From Rhinopithecus roxellana (lineage: Eukaryota; Chordata; Mammalia; Primates; Cercopithecidae): a stretch of 64,000 nt of DNA. Position numbers and translations under genes: made by a program. Location of the stretch: contig NC_044564.1 in the NCBI RefSeq assembly GCF_007565055.1, positions 80,186,563 to 80,250,562 of the forward strand, read 5' to 3'. The notes below the pieces were generated by a model. The model saw only the letters and a program-made list of their open reading frames with translations, was not told the origin of the DNA and searched no databases. Shown piece by piece: positions 35,706 through 52,195 of this stretch; the first letter of the stretch is position 1; every line of letters starts with the position of its first letter.

Positions 35706-36659
35706 ATGGTTTCTGTTGTACAATGCTGCCACACATTGTGAGCAAATAGCCTTCCCATTGTTCGCATCCAGCAGATGACTACAAAATTAAACTATTTCTT
35801 TCAGTGCAAACAGGCTTACAGTTGTTTGGCAAATAATAAAGGAAGAACCTTTTACTCTGAAATCTTATTTCACATCTATGGCATAATGGATGTTTGCCCC
35901 AAAGCCATGTGTTATTTAATAATTATCTAGTTATATCATTTTATGCATCAATTTATCAAGTCTGGAATAAAGAAATGGTATTACAAATACTTTCAACTTT
36001 TGTGTTTATGAACATCTTCCATTGTTCTCCTGCTAGTAGAATGCTGACATATACACATAGAGCAGAAATAGGTTTGCTTTGAAAGATACATAAACGAAAA
36101 ATTAAAAAAAAAAAGAACAACTTCAGAATAGAGTTTATGATCATAACCCTTGTAGCCCTTGACAGATACTTAAGTCTGCCATCTCCTAAACCTTCCTGTG
36201 CTCCTGTTTCCTCCCTGCAAAATGGGGATAATACACATCTGACTTCTCCTAGGTAAAAGCAATTTAATGTAGACATAAATTCAAAGCAATTTGATTTCTT
36301 CAGAGCTAAGAATTTTATAAACAAAAAGACATTATTGTGATGCTCTTGTTATTACTCAGGAATGTAGCCACAGTATGGGGGAAAATCCAACATTTCACAT
36401 CATTGAAAAAGCATCTATCTCTTTTACTCTTCTATCTTAGTAGCATGAGTGAAAAAAAAGTCTGATATACTTGACAAATCAGAGATAACTATTGTTACAG
36501 ATGTAAAAGTAATCTGTTTGCAGGTACTGATCCAATAATACACGACTCCCAGATATGTAAAACCATTAAAACCTAGATGTGGGTAATTCAGAATCATTTG
36601 AATTCATCTTTAATTTGTTTGCTTATTGACCTATTAGCTTAAATCTACTTTTATTTTTC
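35706..36659. other. AT-rich sequence with a MIR scrap
   Basis: TGTTTCCTCCCTGCAAAATG at about 36206, with GGGGATAATACACATC after it, is a MIR core in sense orientation. The rest shows nothing recognisable. Confidence 0.5.
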
Positions 36660-36820
36660 ATTAACTTTATTTTTGTGTAATTAATGTATTATAATTTACA
36701 AAGTTTTCCTGTACAATTCAACGAAATGAGTCAAATTTATAAATCCAAATAATTAGCACCACACTGATTAAGATACGGAATATTTTTGCCATCAGAGAGT
36801 TTCCTTGTGGCCCTTTACAT
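36660..36820 (-). repeat. Old L1M 3' fragment
   Basis: TACAATTCAACGAAATGAGT, AATTAGCACCACACTGATTA and GTTTCCTTGTGGCCCTTTAC are blocks of old L1M 3' ends in complement. Confidence 0.55.
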
Positions 36821-36835
36821 AGGCCCAGTTTTAAT

Positions 36836-36890
36836 TAGTTATAAATCACCTTATTACTTATAAACTCTGGTGTGCTCTTACAGGGTTCAT
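36836..36890 (+). repeat. Short copy of an unresolved LTR-like repeat
   Basis: ATAAATCACCTTATTACTTA with AACTCTGGTGTGCTCTTA after it matches 38227-38275 closely. See the entry at 38100. Confidence 0.45.
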
Positions 36891-36969
36891 CAAATTCAAA
36901 ACTTCAGTGCCTGGATTCCTGTCAAAGGATGTGAATCAGGGCAGTTGGAAATCATGTTTTTCTGTTAGG

Positions 36970-37065
36970 AGTTATTTCCTTACCAAGGCCTTCCCTGTCT
37001 AATGGCCTTATTATTCCCTCTTATCCCTGATTTTCCCTTTTCCTTCTTTTCACAATATGTATTTA

Positions 37066-37104
<39 letters not shown>

Positions 37105-37190
37105 ATTTAATCACCTCATCCACTGGACTGGAGGCCTGTTAGAAATAGAAATCATGTTTTCTTTATTGCTGATATGTCTTCAATTAAAGC
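36970..37190 (+). repeat. L2 LINE 3' fragment with GT expansion
   Basis: TTACCAAGGCCTTCCCTGTC, then CACTGGACTGGAGGCCTGTT and AAATCATGTTTTCTTTATTG fit the L2 3' end in sense. A (GT)n tract at 37070-37102 has grown inside it. Confidence 0.55.
37070..37102. repeat. (GT)n microsatellite
   Basis: About 16 uninterrupted GT units. Confidence 0.97.
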
Positions 37191-37399
37191 CTTACACCTC
37201 CTTGTCACATGGAAATTCTTTATAATTATTTTTGAAAATACCAATAAATACCTAATTTATTTATACAACATTTTAAAATACCTACTCTAGGCAGGTGGGC
37301 TACATTGTACAAAAATCTAATGGGGAAAAATAATTCTTAGTAAGAAAACCCTATTTTATGCTGAATCAAAACAATTATGTGCCTATAAAACAACACCTT

Positions 37400-37740
<341 letters not shown>

Positions 37741-37824
37741 TTAAGATATTTTGTCTTTTAATTAGGATCTAATTGACAATATGCATGAGGGAAGGAAGGC
37801 TACTTCTTGAGAAAAAGTATAAAA

Positions 37825-37940
37825 GCAACACCTTTACACTGCCTTCGGAGTTGGGCATACCTAGGTCCTGTCTGTGCTATTCACTAGCTGTTTGCTCACA
37901 TAAAAGTCATGTAACTTCCTTGAGCTGTGATGTACACACT
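37825..37940 (+). repeat. MIR SINE, partial
   Basis: GTCCTGTCTGTGCTATTCAC followed by TAGCTGTTTGCTCACATAAA and CTTCCTTGAGCTGTGA fits MIR in sense. Confidence 0.6.
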
Positions 37941-38099
37941 GGTGAGTAGAAATCATAGTTTCACCTCATATGGGTGATGTTAAAGTTGAATGGAAGAGAT
38001 GCATAAGTCAAGGTATGGGAGAGCAGCAGGTGCATGGACCTTCCATGCTCTCTTCAGTTAAACCGCATTCCCAACACCTGGAGGGGTTCATCAACTCTC

Positions 38100-38390
38100 C
38101 TCTCTCCAGGCTCCAGTTCCCCCTACCCTTTCGGAGGTCAGTGGGTGGGGCTAAAAGTTCCAGCGCTCTAATCACTTGGTGTTTCAGGTGACCAGTCTCA
38201 TCTTGAGATTATCTAAGGGCCCAGCTATAAATCACCTTATTACAATAAACTCAGGTGTACCTCTTAAGGGGGGCTTGTTATGAATAACAAAAGACACCTG
38301 ATCACTCAGGAAACTCCAAGGATTTTAGAAGCTCTGGGCCAGAAGTTGCAGACAAAGATCAAAAATATTTCTTATGGCAGTAGTTTAATA
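38100..38390 (+). repeat. LTR-like interspersed repeat, unresolved
   Basis: GGTCAGTGGGTGGGGCTAAA, AGTTCCAGCGCTCTAATCAC and GGCTTGTTATGAATAACAAA look like a common mammalian LTR-type repeat, but I cannot name the family. Part recurs at 36836. Confidence 0.35.
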
Positions 38391-38654
38391 GATTGTTTTT
38401 TTCAAATCTAGATGTAGGAATTATTACACTATCCCCAAGGGTAAGGCTATGAATGGTGCTGAGGGAGACTATGTCCCTAGGAACTTCTTAATACTTAGAA
38501 CAAAGTCATTTGACTAACGTATCCCTCAGAAAAAGTCTCTTAGAGTGATGAAAACCTTATGTGAAATCACACAGCCAGCAAATAGCTGAGCTAATATTTG
38601 AAATAAAGGAAATCTACTTCAATGTTTACTTTATTTTAATGGGTAATTCTTATA

Positions 38655-38765
38655 TCTGTCCTATACCTACTATGTGGGATGTATTCTATGTCCTGGGGGC
38701 AGGAACAGCAGTGAACAAAACACAAACACTGCTCTCATGGAGATCCAGTTCTAGAACATAGGATA
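38655..38765 (-). repeat. L2 LINE 3' fragment
   Basis: TATGTCCTGGGGGCAGGAAC, AGCAGTGAACAAAACACAAA and GCTCTCATGGAGATCCAGTT are L2 3'-end blocks in complement. Confidence 0.75.
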
Positions 38766-38784
38766 AAAGGACATATATTTAGTA

Positions 38785-38990
38785 AGCACACTTTGTATTA
38801 TCTCATTAAGTCCTTATAGTACTCTTAGAGTTCAGCAGAGAAAATTACATTATTCCCATTTCATACTCAAGGAAAATGAGATTGAAAGACAGTTATTAAG
38901 CTGGTAAACTGGACTGAACAGGCAAGAATTAAGTTTGCATTTTCTGATTCAAGATCTGGTGTTTTGCTGATTGCTAAATCAATGAAAACT
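38785..38990 (-). repeat. MIR SINE
   Basis: TTATCTCATTAAGTCCTTAT, then ATTATTCCCATTTCATACTC and GATTCAAGATCTGGTGTTTT fit MIR in complement. Confidence 0.6.
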
Positions 38991-39099
38991 TCAAATTTTA
39001 TCCTTCAGGTAGGAGAGGTGGTGATCATATTAATGACAATATACTGAACCACAAGGCAAGACCACACATTTATCCTTAAGATGGAGAAGGGGGATAGGT

Positions 39100-39590
39100 A
39101 ACAAGAGGTAGACAAATAGCGATGGAGTGGAATGCAAGGCAAGATCAACTGTCAGAGGTGAACGTCAGGCCTTACCAGGTGGAAAACACCAGGCTGACTT
39201 CGAACTTCCAGCAAATCCATCTCTCTGCTCGATGTCTTCCTTCAGAGTTTGCTCTGCTCCAGTATAGTAGGGCAGGTCAAAGGTGCCAGGGAATTAACAC
39301 CCATTCTCCTCTCCCAAACAACCTTCAACTAATGACTAATGGAAGTTAGTAGATAAATACCTTTTGCCCCTTAGAGGGGATAACTCTTAGGCAAAAGCTC
39401 TTATACTAGCTGCCGGTGTTCCCAAACAGGATTCATCCCAGTTACTGAGTGGTAAATTTGTACTGACCTCTTTTTTTCCCTTGTCTCTTTCCCCTATTAG
39501 TGTTTCTTGGGATTAACTCCCAAATACATTTCCTACAATATAATCTTTTCACAAGAGTCTCTGTCTAATGGAACCAAGACGAAGACACCA
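39100..39590 (+). mobile_element. LTR, ERVL/MaLR-like
   Basis: Blocks CACCAGGCTGACTTCGAACT, AGGGCAGGTCAAAGGTGCCA, TTAACACCCATTCTCCTCTC and GGATTAACTCCCAAATACAT follow a known mammalian LTR. The last lies at the usual polyadenylation/U5 position. The open frame at 39122-39349 belongs to it. Confidence 0.5.
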
Positions 39591-40692
39591 ATCGATGTGC
39601 CCAGGTAAGGGTAGCCAGTCAGTGCTCATAGGATTAATGGGTCCATACCAAAGCTGTATCTGGTATATCTGAAGATCTCTTTCCAATGCAATGCTTCACT
39701 TTGCATAAAGACTATGAAACACAGTTTACCAGGCCTTTTTCTGATGGAAGACTTCACTGTCAGTACTCTCTAATTCTGAATGCAAGAGATATGAAATGTA
39801 GTTACTGCTTACAAATCAAATGGGGATTGTTTCTTCCATCATCCAAACAGAATCAGATGACAGTGAGAAAAGTCTTTTCCTCTTTTTTTTTCCCATTGCC
39901 CTCACTACCAATGTTCTCTCTCTCTCTTCCAGCCTCCCTCTTTTCTCTCCTGCCTCCCTCATTTTCTTGCTTCCTTCCTTTCTTCTTTCAGTAAAGATAC
40001 TCTTTTCTAAATTATAGACTTTTTGAAAGAAGACATTTCTTTAGTTGAAAAGGTAGGCAGATACCAGATATGTGATTAACCTTTCCTCCCTTCATGCCTT
40101 TTGTTTTCTAAATCCATCCGAAGATGTATGGGGGTAGGCAGTGATAACAGGTAAGAAATAAATTACTTGTACTGAGCTAGCTGTACTTAGAACTCCTTGT
40201 TATTACACAGTACTATACACATAGATTCTTATTAATAAATAAAATCCTTTGTGAAGGAAATAAGCCATTTCATTTTCCAATTAAGCACAGTGTAGCTAAC
40301 AGAAATGAATTAACTATAGAATTCCCAGCCCCAAACCGTTGTCATTTCCTTCTTTAGTAAAATGAACACATGTGGAGAATGTATTAATTTCACTACAAGG
40401 TAGAAAAGCTAAACTCGCCCCATCTTTTTGCATTTAACTCCCATTTGGCATGAGGCCATTGCTCTCACATTCATTATATTATCAGAGCTCAAACAATCAC
40501 CTATCTTGGCACTTGAGGAAAAAAACTTAAGACATTCTTGTTTTATTAAAACATGGAATCACTGGCATAGAAAACAAAATTAACATGTACTTGATAAGGG
40601 TCCCAGCCCACCATCAAAATGGTAACTGTACTTATTTGAAATAAACAAAAGAAAGACCTTTCATACTAGTCCTTGAAGTAAGCTCTATCATC
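39591..40692. other. Sequence with a CT-rich tract
   Basis: A pyrimidine-rich stretch at 39866-39990 ends in TTCTTTCAG, which resembles a splice acceptor but has no following exon evidence. Nothing else recognised. Confidence 0.45.
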
Positions 40693-40728
40693 ATAAAATA
40701 AAATAAAATAATAAAATAAAATAAAATA
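40693..40728. repeat. (AAAAT)n microsatellite
   Basis: About seven AAAAT units with one shortened unit. Confidence 0.95.
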
Positions 40729-40787
40729 GGTAAACTATGTAGTTATAAAAAACGAACGAGATAACTCAAGTAAAAAAAATAATGTAT

Positions 40788-41822
40788 GGGGGGGCGGAGC
40801 AAGATGGCCGAATAGGAACAACTCCAGTCTCCAACTCCCAGCGCGAGCGACACAGAAGACCGGTGATTTCTGCATTTTCAACTGAGGTACTGGGGTCATC
40901 TCACTAGGGAGTGCCGGACAATCGGTGCTGGTCAGCTGCTGCAGCCTGACCAGCGAGAGCTGAAGCAGGGCGAGGCATCGCCTCACCTGGAAGCGCAAGG
41001 GGGAAGGGGATCCGTTTTCCTAGCCAGGGGAACTGAGACACACAACACCTGGAAAATCGGGTAACTCCCACCCCAATACTGCGCTGTAAGCATACAGGCA
41101 TTCCAGGAGAATATATCCCACACCTGGCCGGGAGGGTCCCACGCCCACGAAGCCTCCCTCACTGCTAACACAGCAGTCTGCCGCGATCTATCCGCAAGGC
41201 AGCAGCGAGGCTGGGGGAGGGGCGCCCGCCATTGCTGAGGCTTAAGTAGGTAAACAAAGCCGCTGGGAAGCTCGAACTGGGTGGAGCTCACAGCAGCTCA
41301 AGGAAGCCTGCCTGTCTCTGTAGTCTCCACCTCTGGGGACAGCGCACAGCTGAAGACCAACAGGGGAAGTAGCGGGAGCCGGTGCAGACGCGAACGACTC
41401 TGTCTGACAGCTTTGGGGAGAGCCGCGGATCTCCCAACGCGGAGGTTGAGATCTGAGAACGGACAGACTGCCTGCTCAGGTGTGTCCCTGACCCCTGAGT
41501 AGCCTAGCTGGGAGAAATCCCCCACTAGGGGCAGTCTGACACCCCACACCTCACAGGGTGGAGTACACCCCTGAGAGGACACTTCCAAAGGAAGAATCAG
41601 ACAGGTACACTCGCTGTTCAGCAATATTCTATCTTCGGCAACCTCTGCTGCTGATACCCAGGCAAACAGGGTCTGGAGTGGACCTCAAGCAATCTCCAAC
41701 AGACCAACAGAGAGTCCTTCTGACTGTCAGAAGGAAAACTATCAAACAGGAAGGACACCTATACCAAAACCCCATCAGTTCGTCACCACCATCAAAGACC
41801 AGAGACAGATAAAACCACAAAG
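40788..41822 (+). promoter_or_regulatory. L1 5'UTR with internal promoter
   Basis: The 1,035-bp leader is GC- and CpG-richer than its surroundings. CAAGATGGCCG at 40800-40810, about 13 bases from the start, is the YY1 site that positions L1 transcription. Later blocks (GGGGGAGGGGCGCCCGCCAT, GTAAACAAAGC, AGATAAAACCACAAAG) match the primate L1 leader. It is about 125 bp longer than the L1HS leader of about 910 bp. That would fit retention of the 129-bp segment that L1PA2/L1HS lost, which is known in apes as the ZNF93-bound segment; this is inferred from length only. Minus-strand open frames here are not supported as genes. Confidence 0.85.
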
Positions 41823-42839
41823 ATGGGGAAGAAGCAGGGCAGAAAAGCTGGAAATTCAAAAAATAAGAGCGCATCTCCCCCTGCAAAGGAGCGCAGCCCA
41901 TCACCAGCAACGGATCAAAGCTGGTCAGAGAATGACTTGGACGAGAGGAGAGAAGAAGGCTTCAGTCCATCAAACTTATCAGAGCTAAAGGAGGAATTAC
42001 GTACCCAGCGCAAAGAAACTAAAAATCTTGAAAAAAGAGTGGAAGAATTGACAGCTAGACTCATTAATGCAGAGAAGATCATAAACGAAATGACAGAGAT
42101 GAAAACCATGACACGAGAAATACGTGACAAATGCACAAGCTTCAGTAACCGACTCGATCAACTGGAAGAAAGAGTATCAGCGATTGAAGATCAAATGAAT
42201 GAAATGAAGCGAGAAGAGAAACCAAAAGAAAAAAGAAGAAAAAGAAATGAGCAAAGCCTGCAAGAAGTATGGGATTACGTAAAAAGACCAAATCTACGTC
42301 TGATTGGGGTGCCTGAAAGTGAGGGGGAAAATGGAACCAAGTTGGAAAACACTCTTCAGGATATCATCCAGGAGAACTTCCCCAACCTAGTAGGGCAGGC
42401 CAACATTCAAATTCAGGAAATACAGAGAACGCCACAAAGATACTCCTCCAGAAGAGCAACTCCAAGACACATAATTGCCAGATTCACCAAAGTTGAAATG
42501 AAGGAAAAAATCTTAAGGGCAGCCAGAGAGAAAGGTCGGGTCACCCACAAAGGGAAGCCCATCAGACTAACAGCAGATCTCTCGGCAGAAACTCTACAAG
42601 CCAGAAGAGAGTGGGGGCCAATATTCAACGTTCTTAAAGAAAAGAATTTTAAACCCAGAATTTCATATCCAGCCAAACTAAGTTTCATAAGTGAAGGAGA
42701 AATAAAATCCTTTACAGATAAGCAAATGCTTAGAGATTTTGTCACCACCAGGCCTGCCTTACAAGAGACCCTGAAGGAAGCCCTAAACATGGAAAGGAAC
42801 AACCGGTACCAGCCATCGCAAAAACTTGGCAAAATGTAA
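41823..42839 (+). CDS. L1 ORF1: L1 ORF1p, RNA-binding chaperone, intact
   Basis: 338 codons, the same length as human L1 ORF1p, uninterrupted. The protein forms trimers that coat L1 RNA in cytoplasmic particles and is needed for retrotransposition. A basic, Ser/Pro-rich N-terminus is followed by a coiled coil at about residues 52-150 with heptad-like EELT and RLDQLEERVSAIEDQMNEMK stretches. An RRM (about 155-250) starts around WDYVKRPNLRLIGVPE. The C-terminal domain (about 253-323) holds KGKPIRLTADLSAETLQARR. The start AAAGATGG has A at -3 and G at +4. The RRM and C-terminal halves are almost identical to human L1PA proteins, while the N-terminal half differs strongly, as known for fast-evolving primate ORF1. 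Confidence 0.96.
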   Translation: MGKKQGRKAGNSKNKSASPPAKERSPSPATDQSWSENDLDERREEGFSPSNLSELKEELRTQRKETKNLEKRVEELTARLINAEKIINEMTEMKTMTREIRDKCTSFSNRLDQLEERVSAIEDQMNEMKREEKPKEKRRKRNEQSLQEVWDYVKRPNLRLIGVPESEGENGTKLENTLQDIIQENFPNLVGQANIQIQEIQRTPQRYSSRRATPRHIIARFTKVEMKEKILRAAREKGRVTHKGKPIRLTADLSAETLQARREWGPIFNVLKEKNFKPRISYPAKLSFISEGEIKSFTDKQMLRDFVTTRPALQETLKEALNMERNNRYQPSQKLGKM

Positions 42840-46729
<3,890 letters not shown>

Positions 46730-46959
46730 ACAATGAGATCACTTGGACTCGGGAAGGGGAACATCACACACTGGGGTCTATCATGGGGAGGGGGGAGGGG
46801 GGAGGAGGGAGGGATTGCATTGGGGAGTTATACATGATATAAATGATGAATTGATGGGTGCTGACGAGTTGATGGGTGCAGCACACCAACATGGCATAAG
46901 TTTACATATGTAACAAACCTGCACGTTATGCACATGTACCCTAGAACTTAAAGTATAAT

Positions 46960-46963
<4 letters not shown>
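46730..46963 (+). other. L1 3'UTR
   Basis: It contains the G-rich tract at 46785-46813, then a local repeat of TTGATGGGTGC (46851-46861 and 46869-46879). The end GCACATGTACCCTAGAACTT precedes AAAGTATAATAATTAAA. The usual AATAAA is absent, but ATTAAA at 46961-46966 is the common variant polyadenylation hexamer. Confidence 0.9.
46785..46813 (+). repeat. L1 3'UTR G-rich polypurine tract (G4 candidate)
   Basis: Successive runs of 4, 6, 6, 2, 3 and 3 G separated by single A residues. Such tracts in L1 3'UTRs are known to form G-quadruplexes. Confidence 0.9.

Positions 46964-47003
<40 letters not shown>
46964..47003 (+). other. L1 poly(A) tail
   Basis: About 40 A residues without interruption. 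The last bases overlap the A-rich start of the target duplication. The pure tail supports a recent insertion. Confidence 0.95.
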
Positions 47004-47005
<2 letters not shown>

Positions 47006-47011
47006 ATGTAT

Positions 47012-48128
47012 TAGTGAAAACCTACATCAATTAAATTCAATGCAAGGTGTGCTGGAAAATGTCACTTTATTGTGATTTTACCCAAACACTGGCATGCTCT
47101 CTTTCAATGCCCACATATTAGAAGTTTAGAAGAAAGAGTATGTATTCGTTGCCAAGAATATGGATACTATTGCATAAAGTATATTTCAAAACCATTTCAA
47201 CTATGATATCGAAGCAAATATATGACAGTAAATCCTGAAATAACAGAAGTGAAAAAAAGTTCACGTCCTTGCTGCTTAAAGTGGAAAGCCTGGTCTCCTG
47301 GGCATATACCCATATGGCAAGTTAACCAACAAAGCCCGCACAAGTCCTTTAATGTCAATTTCACTTGGTGGTAAATAATTTAAAATATCATTTATACATT
47401 TAAACAGACATAGATATAGTATAAAGTTGAATGCAATGTTTTCATCACTTCTTGAAATAAAACCATAGCTTTCTGATAAGTTTTATACTTGTAGTTGGTC
47501 CTTTCTAGCCCTAGCTCAGACCTCAGCGGGCAAATTCATACTCCTCTGTCATTATGGATACTTTTTTGGAACAGTACTTATTAAGCTTGGTTATTATTGG
47601 TGTAAACATTTCAGCAACCCTTTTATCTTTCTGTGTTATAAATTAATATTAGATCTGAAATTTGGCCCTTTGGTCTTCAATATGGATTCCTATCCATTTG
47701 TCTTGGTTAAAAAAATGTTAAAAATAGGAGGGCAGGAGGAAACTAGGGAGACTGCCATAATTCCCAGTGCGCTCTGGGTAACAGAAAACTCAGGATTCCA
47801 TACAACTGGTTATGGGACACTTCGTTTCTGAGACTCCATTTCCTCCCACAAAATGTAGAAGATTGATGATTTATTTCACAGACACTTATATAGAAATGAC
47901 CAGGTGCCAAGTGCTGTTAAAAGCACTGTTCATGTCTTGACTCATTTATTCTTCATGACAAAGCTGTGAGTTACAAGTGCCAAGAATCATATGCAAAGTA
48001 AATCCAAGTAAGGAAATAGAGATATATGGGGCAATTTTAGAGACTCTAGTCAGATATTTTATTATTTTATTTACTATTTTACGTGTCATAATTGGAGTTG
48101 ACAATTTTGAATAGGAAGTAACATTCAA
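47012..48128. other. Unique sequence with a MIR piece
   Basis: A MIR in complement lies at about 47880-47980 (CCAGGTGCCAAGTGCTGTTA, TTGACTCATTTATTCTTCAT). The rest shows nothing recognisable. Confidence 0.55.
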
Positions 48129-48137
48129 TCCTGACTA

Positions 48138-48450
<313 letters not shown>

Positions 48451-48453
48451 CTA

Positions 48454-50555
48454 AATCAAATTATCTGGGAGAACAATATTTCAGGCAGACAGATCAACAA
48501 GTGCTCTGAGTGAGAAACTTCCTTGCGGTTTTGAGAACTAGCAAGTTGGCCAGCTTCCTAGAGAGAACCTAGTAAAAAGTCGAGGAGTGGGAGGTAAAAT
48601 CAGAGAGGTTAAGAGTTCAGATTTACTCTATGTCTGATAGAAAGCCACAATGATTCACTATCTTTCAAGATGATTTTGCAAGTATTTTCCTAATCTAGCC
48701 TACCCTTTACTAACCATAAGAGTTTATATGCAAAAAGATGATGCCCTGGGCTCATTATCTTTGCCTATCCATTCTCTGGAATATATGTCCAGTAACTCAT
48801 CAGTATTTCCTTCCTAATAATCCTAGACTTAATTTTCTAAGAAGAGTTCTATCACTTGGCATGTAGTGAGTCTTGATAATATGTATAACTCCTACTAACT
48901 CCTATGGAAGAGGCAGTAAAAGTAGAATAGGATCCATATCCTTCAGTATCTTCTTGGGAGTATAAGATATATAAAAATAAAAACTGTATTTTTCACATTT
49001 ATTTATTTTTAAATTGACATAAAATTGTTTGTATTGTGTATGACATGATGTTTTGAAGTATATATACATTATGCTATGGATAAATCTAACTAATTAACAC
49101 ATGTATTACCTCACATTGTTATTCTGTGGTGAGAATATTTAACAGCCACACTTGGGATTTTACAAGAAGACATTTTATTGTTGTTAACTATCAATACCAT
49201 GATGTACAATAGATCTCTTATAGTCATTCCTCCCATCTAAGAGAAAATATGTATTCTTTGGACAGCATCTCCCCAAATTCTGTGAACTTTGTACCTCTGT
49301 ATAGAGTATAGTGCTATTACACATTTACTTCAATAGGCTTTAATAAATGTCATTTAAATTCAGTAGCAAAAGTCATACATTGAGAATAAAAAAGAATTAT
49401 TGCTGGAGTTAAATTTGCATGTTAAAGGAATGCCATTATAAGCGCCAGGTTGGGAACTGAGACCGAAAAGATCAGTCAGTGTTATGATTACCCTGGCTGA
49501 TCAGGAACTGGGCAGAGATTATTTGCATAACCCATGTTATGTGAGGTCAGACTATTTAATCTAAGGTGGATTACAGCATCAAAGATATATACGGGGACTC
49601 TATTACCTAACACTGTACTAGAGTCATTGAATTTAGAAGGTGTTGAATGAAAAGTTTGGTTTTATCCAATGCCAAGAGTTAGTGGTAATTTAATATACAA
49701 ATATATTCATTTTACTTTCTAGCGCAAGTTTAGCAGAAACCCTTCTAATAGTCTGGTTAAAAATAAACATTTCTATAGTGATTTCCTGTCTGGTTCTCAT
49801 TTCATAAATATTACTTACTTTACTTGATTTGATGTAAAAACTGGCTTAGATACAGTTTGGCAAAAATGTAAAATAAGATAATTTGTTAACAGGGATTAAA
49901 ATCCATTCAGAAAGGAGTTAAGCAACATAGGTAAAGAGAAAAGAGAGGTTTTTGAATATGCAGTTGGGGCCAACAGTCTATTATAAAATCTCACAACATG
50001 CTGAGAAGTAGAAATCTATCCAAATGACTAGAAACTCTATGTTGGAGCCGGTGAGAAGGTGAGTAAAAACCAGATTGAGAGATAGAAGGCCAAAGAAGAG
50101 GCTCTATACCTTGCACAATTTTTTGCTTTAACAGCCTGCATATTTCTTTATATTTTTATTGATTTAGGAAATTTAATTTTTGAAGGATGGCATGCAAATG
50201 GTGTCTAGGATATTGGCTAAGTATCTCAAGGACTTTCAGTTAACCCTTTTCCCTCTTACATTCAAATTCCCTGAGTGACAAAATTCAAGGAGATTCTCAT
50301 TCCACCTCAGTTCAATCACAGTCAAAAACTCAATGTAGCAAACAGATATATTTCTGTCTTTGTAGGACAAAGGGGATAATATTATTTTTATCATAACATT
50401 CATTATGAAAGTGAAACTGAAAGGTATGTAAATATTGGAAGTGGTAGACTAATTACATAAATTATGATGTTTGTCATAATTTGTAGATTAACATGTAAAT
50501 ATTGTGCAGTTAATAAAATAAAAAGTTATATAACTTTAAAAAATGATGAGAAATA
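48454..50555. other. Unique AT-rich sequence
   Basis: About 2.1 kb with no gene, RNA or confident repeat recognised. Confidence 0.45.
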
Positions 50556-50559
50556 GAAA

Positions 50560-50720
50560 CATAGAGAAAACATCGTTAGAAAAATTCATTAAAGAAGAAA
50601 TACAAATAAACAGAAAACATAAATGAAATGTTCATCCTCAGAGTAATCTAAGAAATGCAAATTTAAACAATGAAATGACCATTTTCCACCTACTATGAAA
50701 TACTATGTGGTTAATACTTC
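50560..50720 (+). repeat. Old L1 ORF2-end fragment
   Basis: ATGAAATGTTCATCCTCAGA, then TCTAAGAAATGCAAATTTAA and CCATTTTCCACCTACT mirror the conserved L1 ORF2 segment seen at 46170-46250, at much lower identity. Confidence 0.5.
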
Positions 50721-52187
50721 CTGTGATGATCAGGGAAGCATTCTGGTTGGAACTGGCATAGAGTATTAGAAAGAATTCCCAAGAAGGCAGAGTTCTGAAT
50801 TACATTAGGTATTATGTTAAATTATGGGATTTGACTTATGGATGTTTAATGTTCATTCTATTTTCAGTTCTAAGATTCTATATCTGATATATTTTCAGTG
50901 GGCAAATTTTTAAAAGTAATACCTATTTTGAACATATTGAAGGCATCTGTTGAAGAATCAGTATAAATAATTACTTAACTAATAGCATACTTGAATTAGA
51001 GCTTAGTTTATAAAATTAAAACGAATGGTCTATGGCCCCCAAAAAGCAGTCAGTTTAATTTTGCAGCATTATTTTGTTGGAAGCAAAAAATAGTGGCAGG
51101 CCCATCTATGTGGACACAATGGAGCTGACCACAGAACACAATGGGGGTGTCTAAAGCAGGCAGAGTGACTCCATTGTGACCCTTTGGCACCAGAAAGACT
51201 AGCCCAAGATACAATTATATCTTTGAACTATAGCCTATTTTTTGAAGAAAATTAATTTATGGGGATTCAGAAGACCTTGGATCCAAGTGCTAGCTCTGTC
51301 TCTTATGATCTTTGGGAGTTTACAGAACATACGAATTTTCCTAAGTTCCAGTACCCATCATGTGCAGGAATTGGCTCATACTGGTATGTGAGAGTCACTT
51401 GTGAACACCTCTTTCCATCTCCATGTTCAGTGATGTTGTATAAGTAGCTTAAAATTAGGCATGGTAGGTGAATTTACATCATGGAAACCAGCAAACACTA
51501 CAAACCAGGGCTCCTTCTCCCCAAAAGACCTAGTTGTAAAACATTTACCAATATATCACTGGTTTAAATAATTGGTTTGTTGGAGAGTTAAGAATAACAT
51601 GACTAAGGGATGTAAAAGTGCCTTGTAAAACAACATGCATTGTAAGGTATCATTAATAATATTCTATGCATAGTGTTTCGATAGCTCAAACCTTGAACTA
51701 TTAAATAATTATCAAAGGTACTCATGAACGAAGAAGAGTTGATTAAAAAAAGGGTAACTAATGATGGTTCAGAGGCTTTCTCAAACTTAATGCAGGTGCA
51801 GGAAAACACTAATAAAGGATGAAGTTTAAGAGAACAACACAAGTAAGGTAAAGGGAGCATGTAAGAAGTTCTGAAAAATAAATTAGTTCAACACATGAGG
51901 GAGTTTGAATGTTACGCCGAACTGCAAATAATTGGAAAGACATTTTTTATGTTCTGCAAAAGTCTGAAGATATATTTTGAAATCATCTTTCCTGTTTTTT
52001 ATTTCTTTCATGGACATTGAATCAAGGTGACTGCTCCTAAACACCAACAAAATTAACATATATGAACATGTGTTTGCATTATTAATAATCATATGTACAA
52101 TGTTTATATATGAAAAACAAAATATAATGCTATATTTTATAAATAAGTGAAAGTCATGTAGTGATGAAACAAGGGTGCAAATAAGAT
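50721..52187. other. Unique AT-rich sequence
   Basis: No gene or confident repeat. Short frames at 51259-51447 and 51603-52092 have no domains. Confidence 0.45.
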
Positions 52188-52195
52188 TTTAAATG

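Noticed and set aside
39866..39995. Pyrimidine tract ending in TTCTTTCAG as a splice acceptor
   Set aside because: No exon-like sequence or donor with good context follows. The tract looks like a CT-rich simple repeat.
40735..41910. Several minus-strand open frames in the L1 5'UTR, including a possible ORF0
   Set aside because: Primate ORF0 is a short antisense frame at a defined leader position. None of these frames matches what I remember of it, and GC-rich leaders give long frames by chance.
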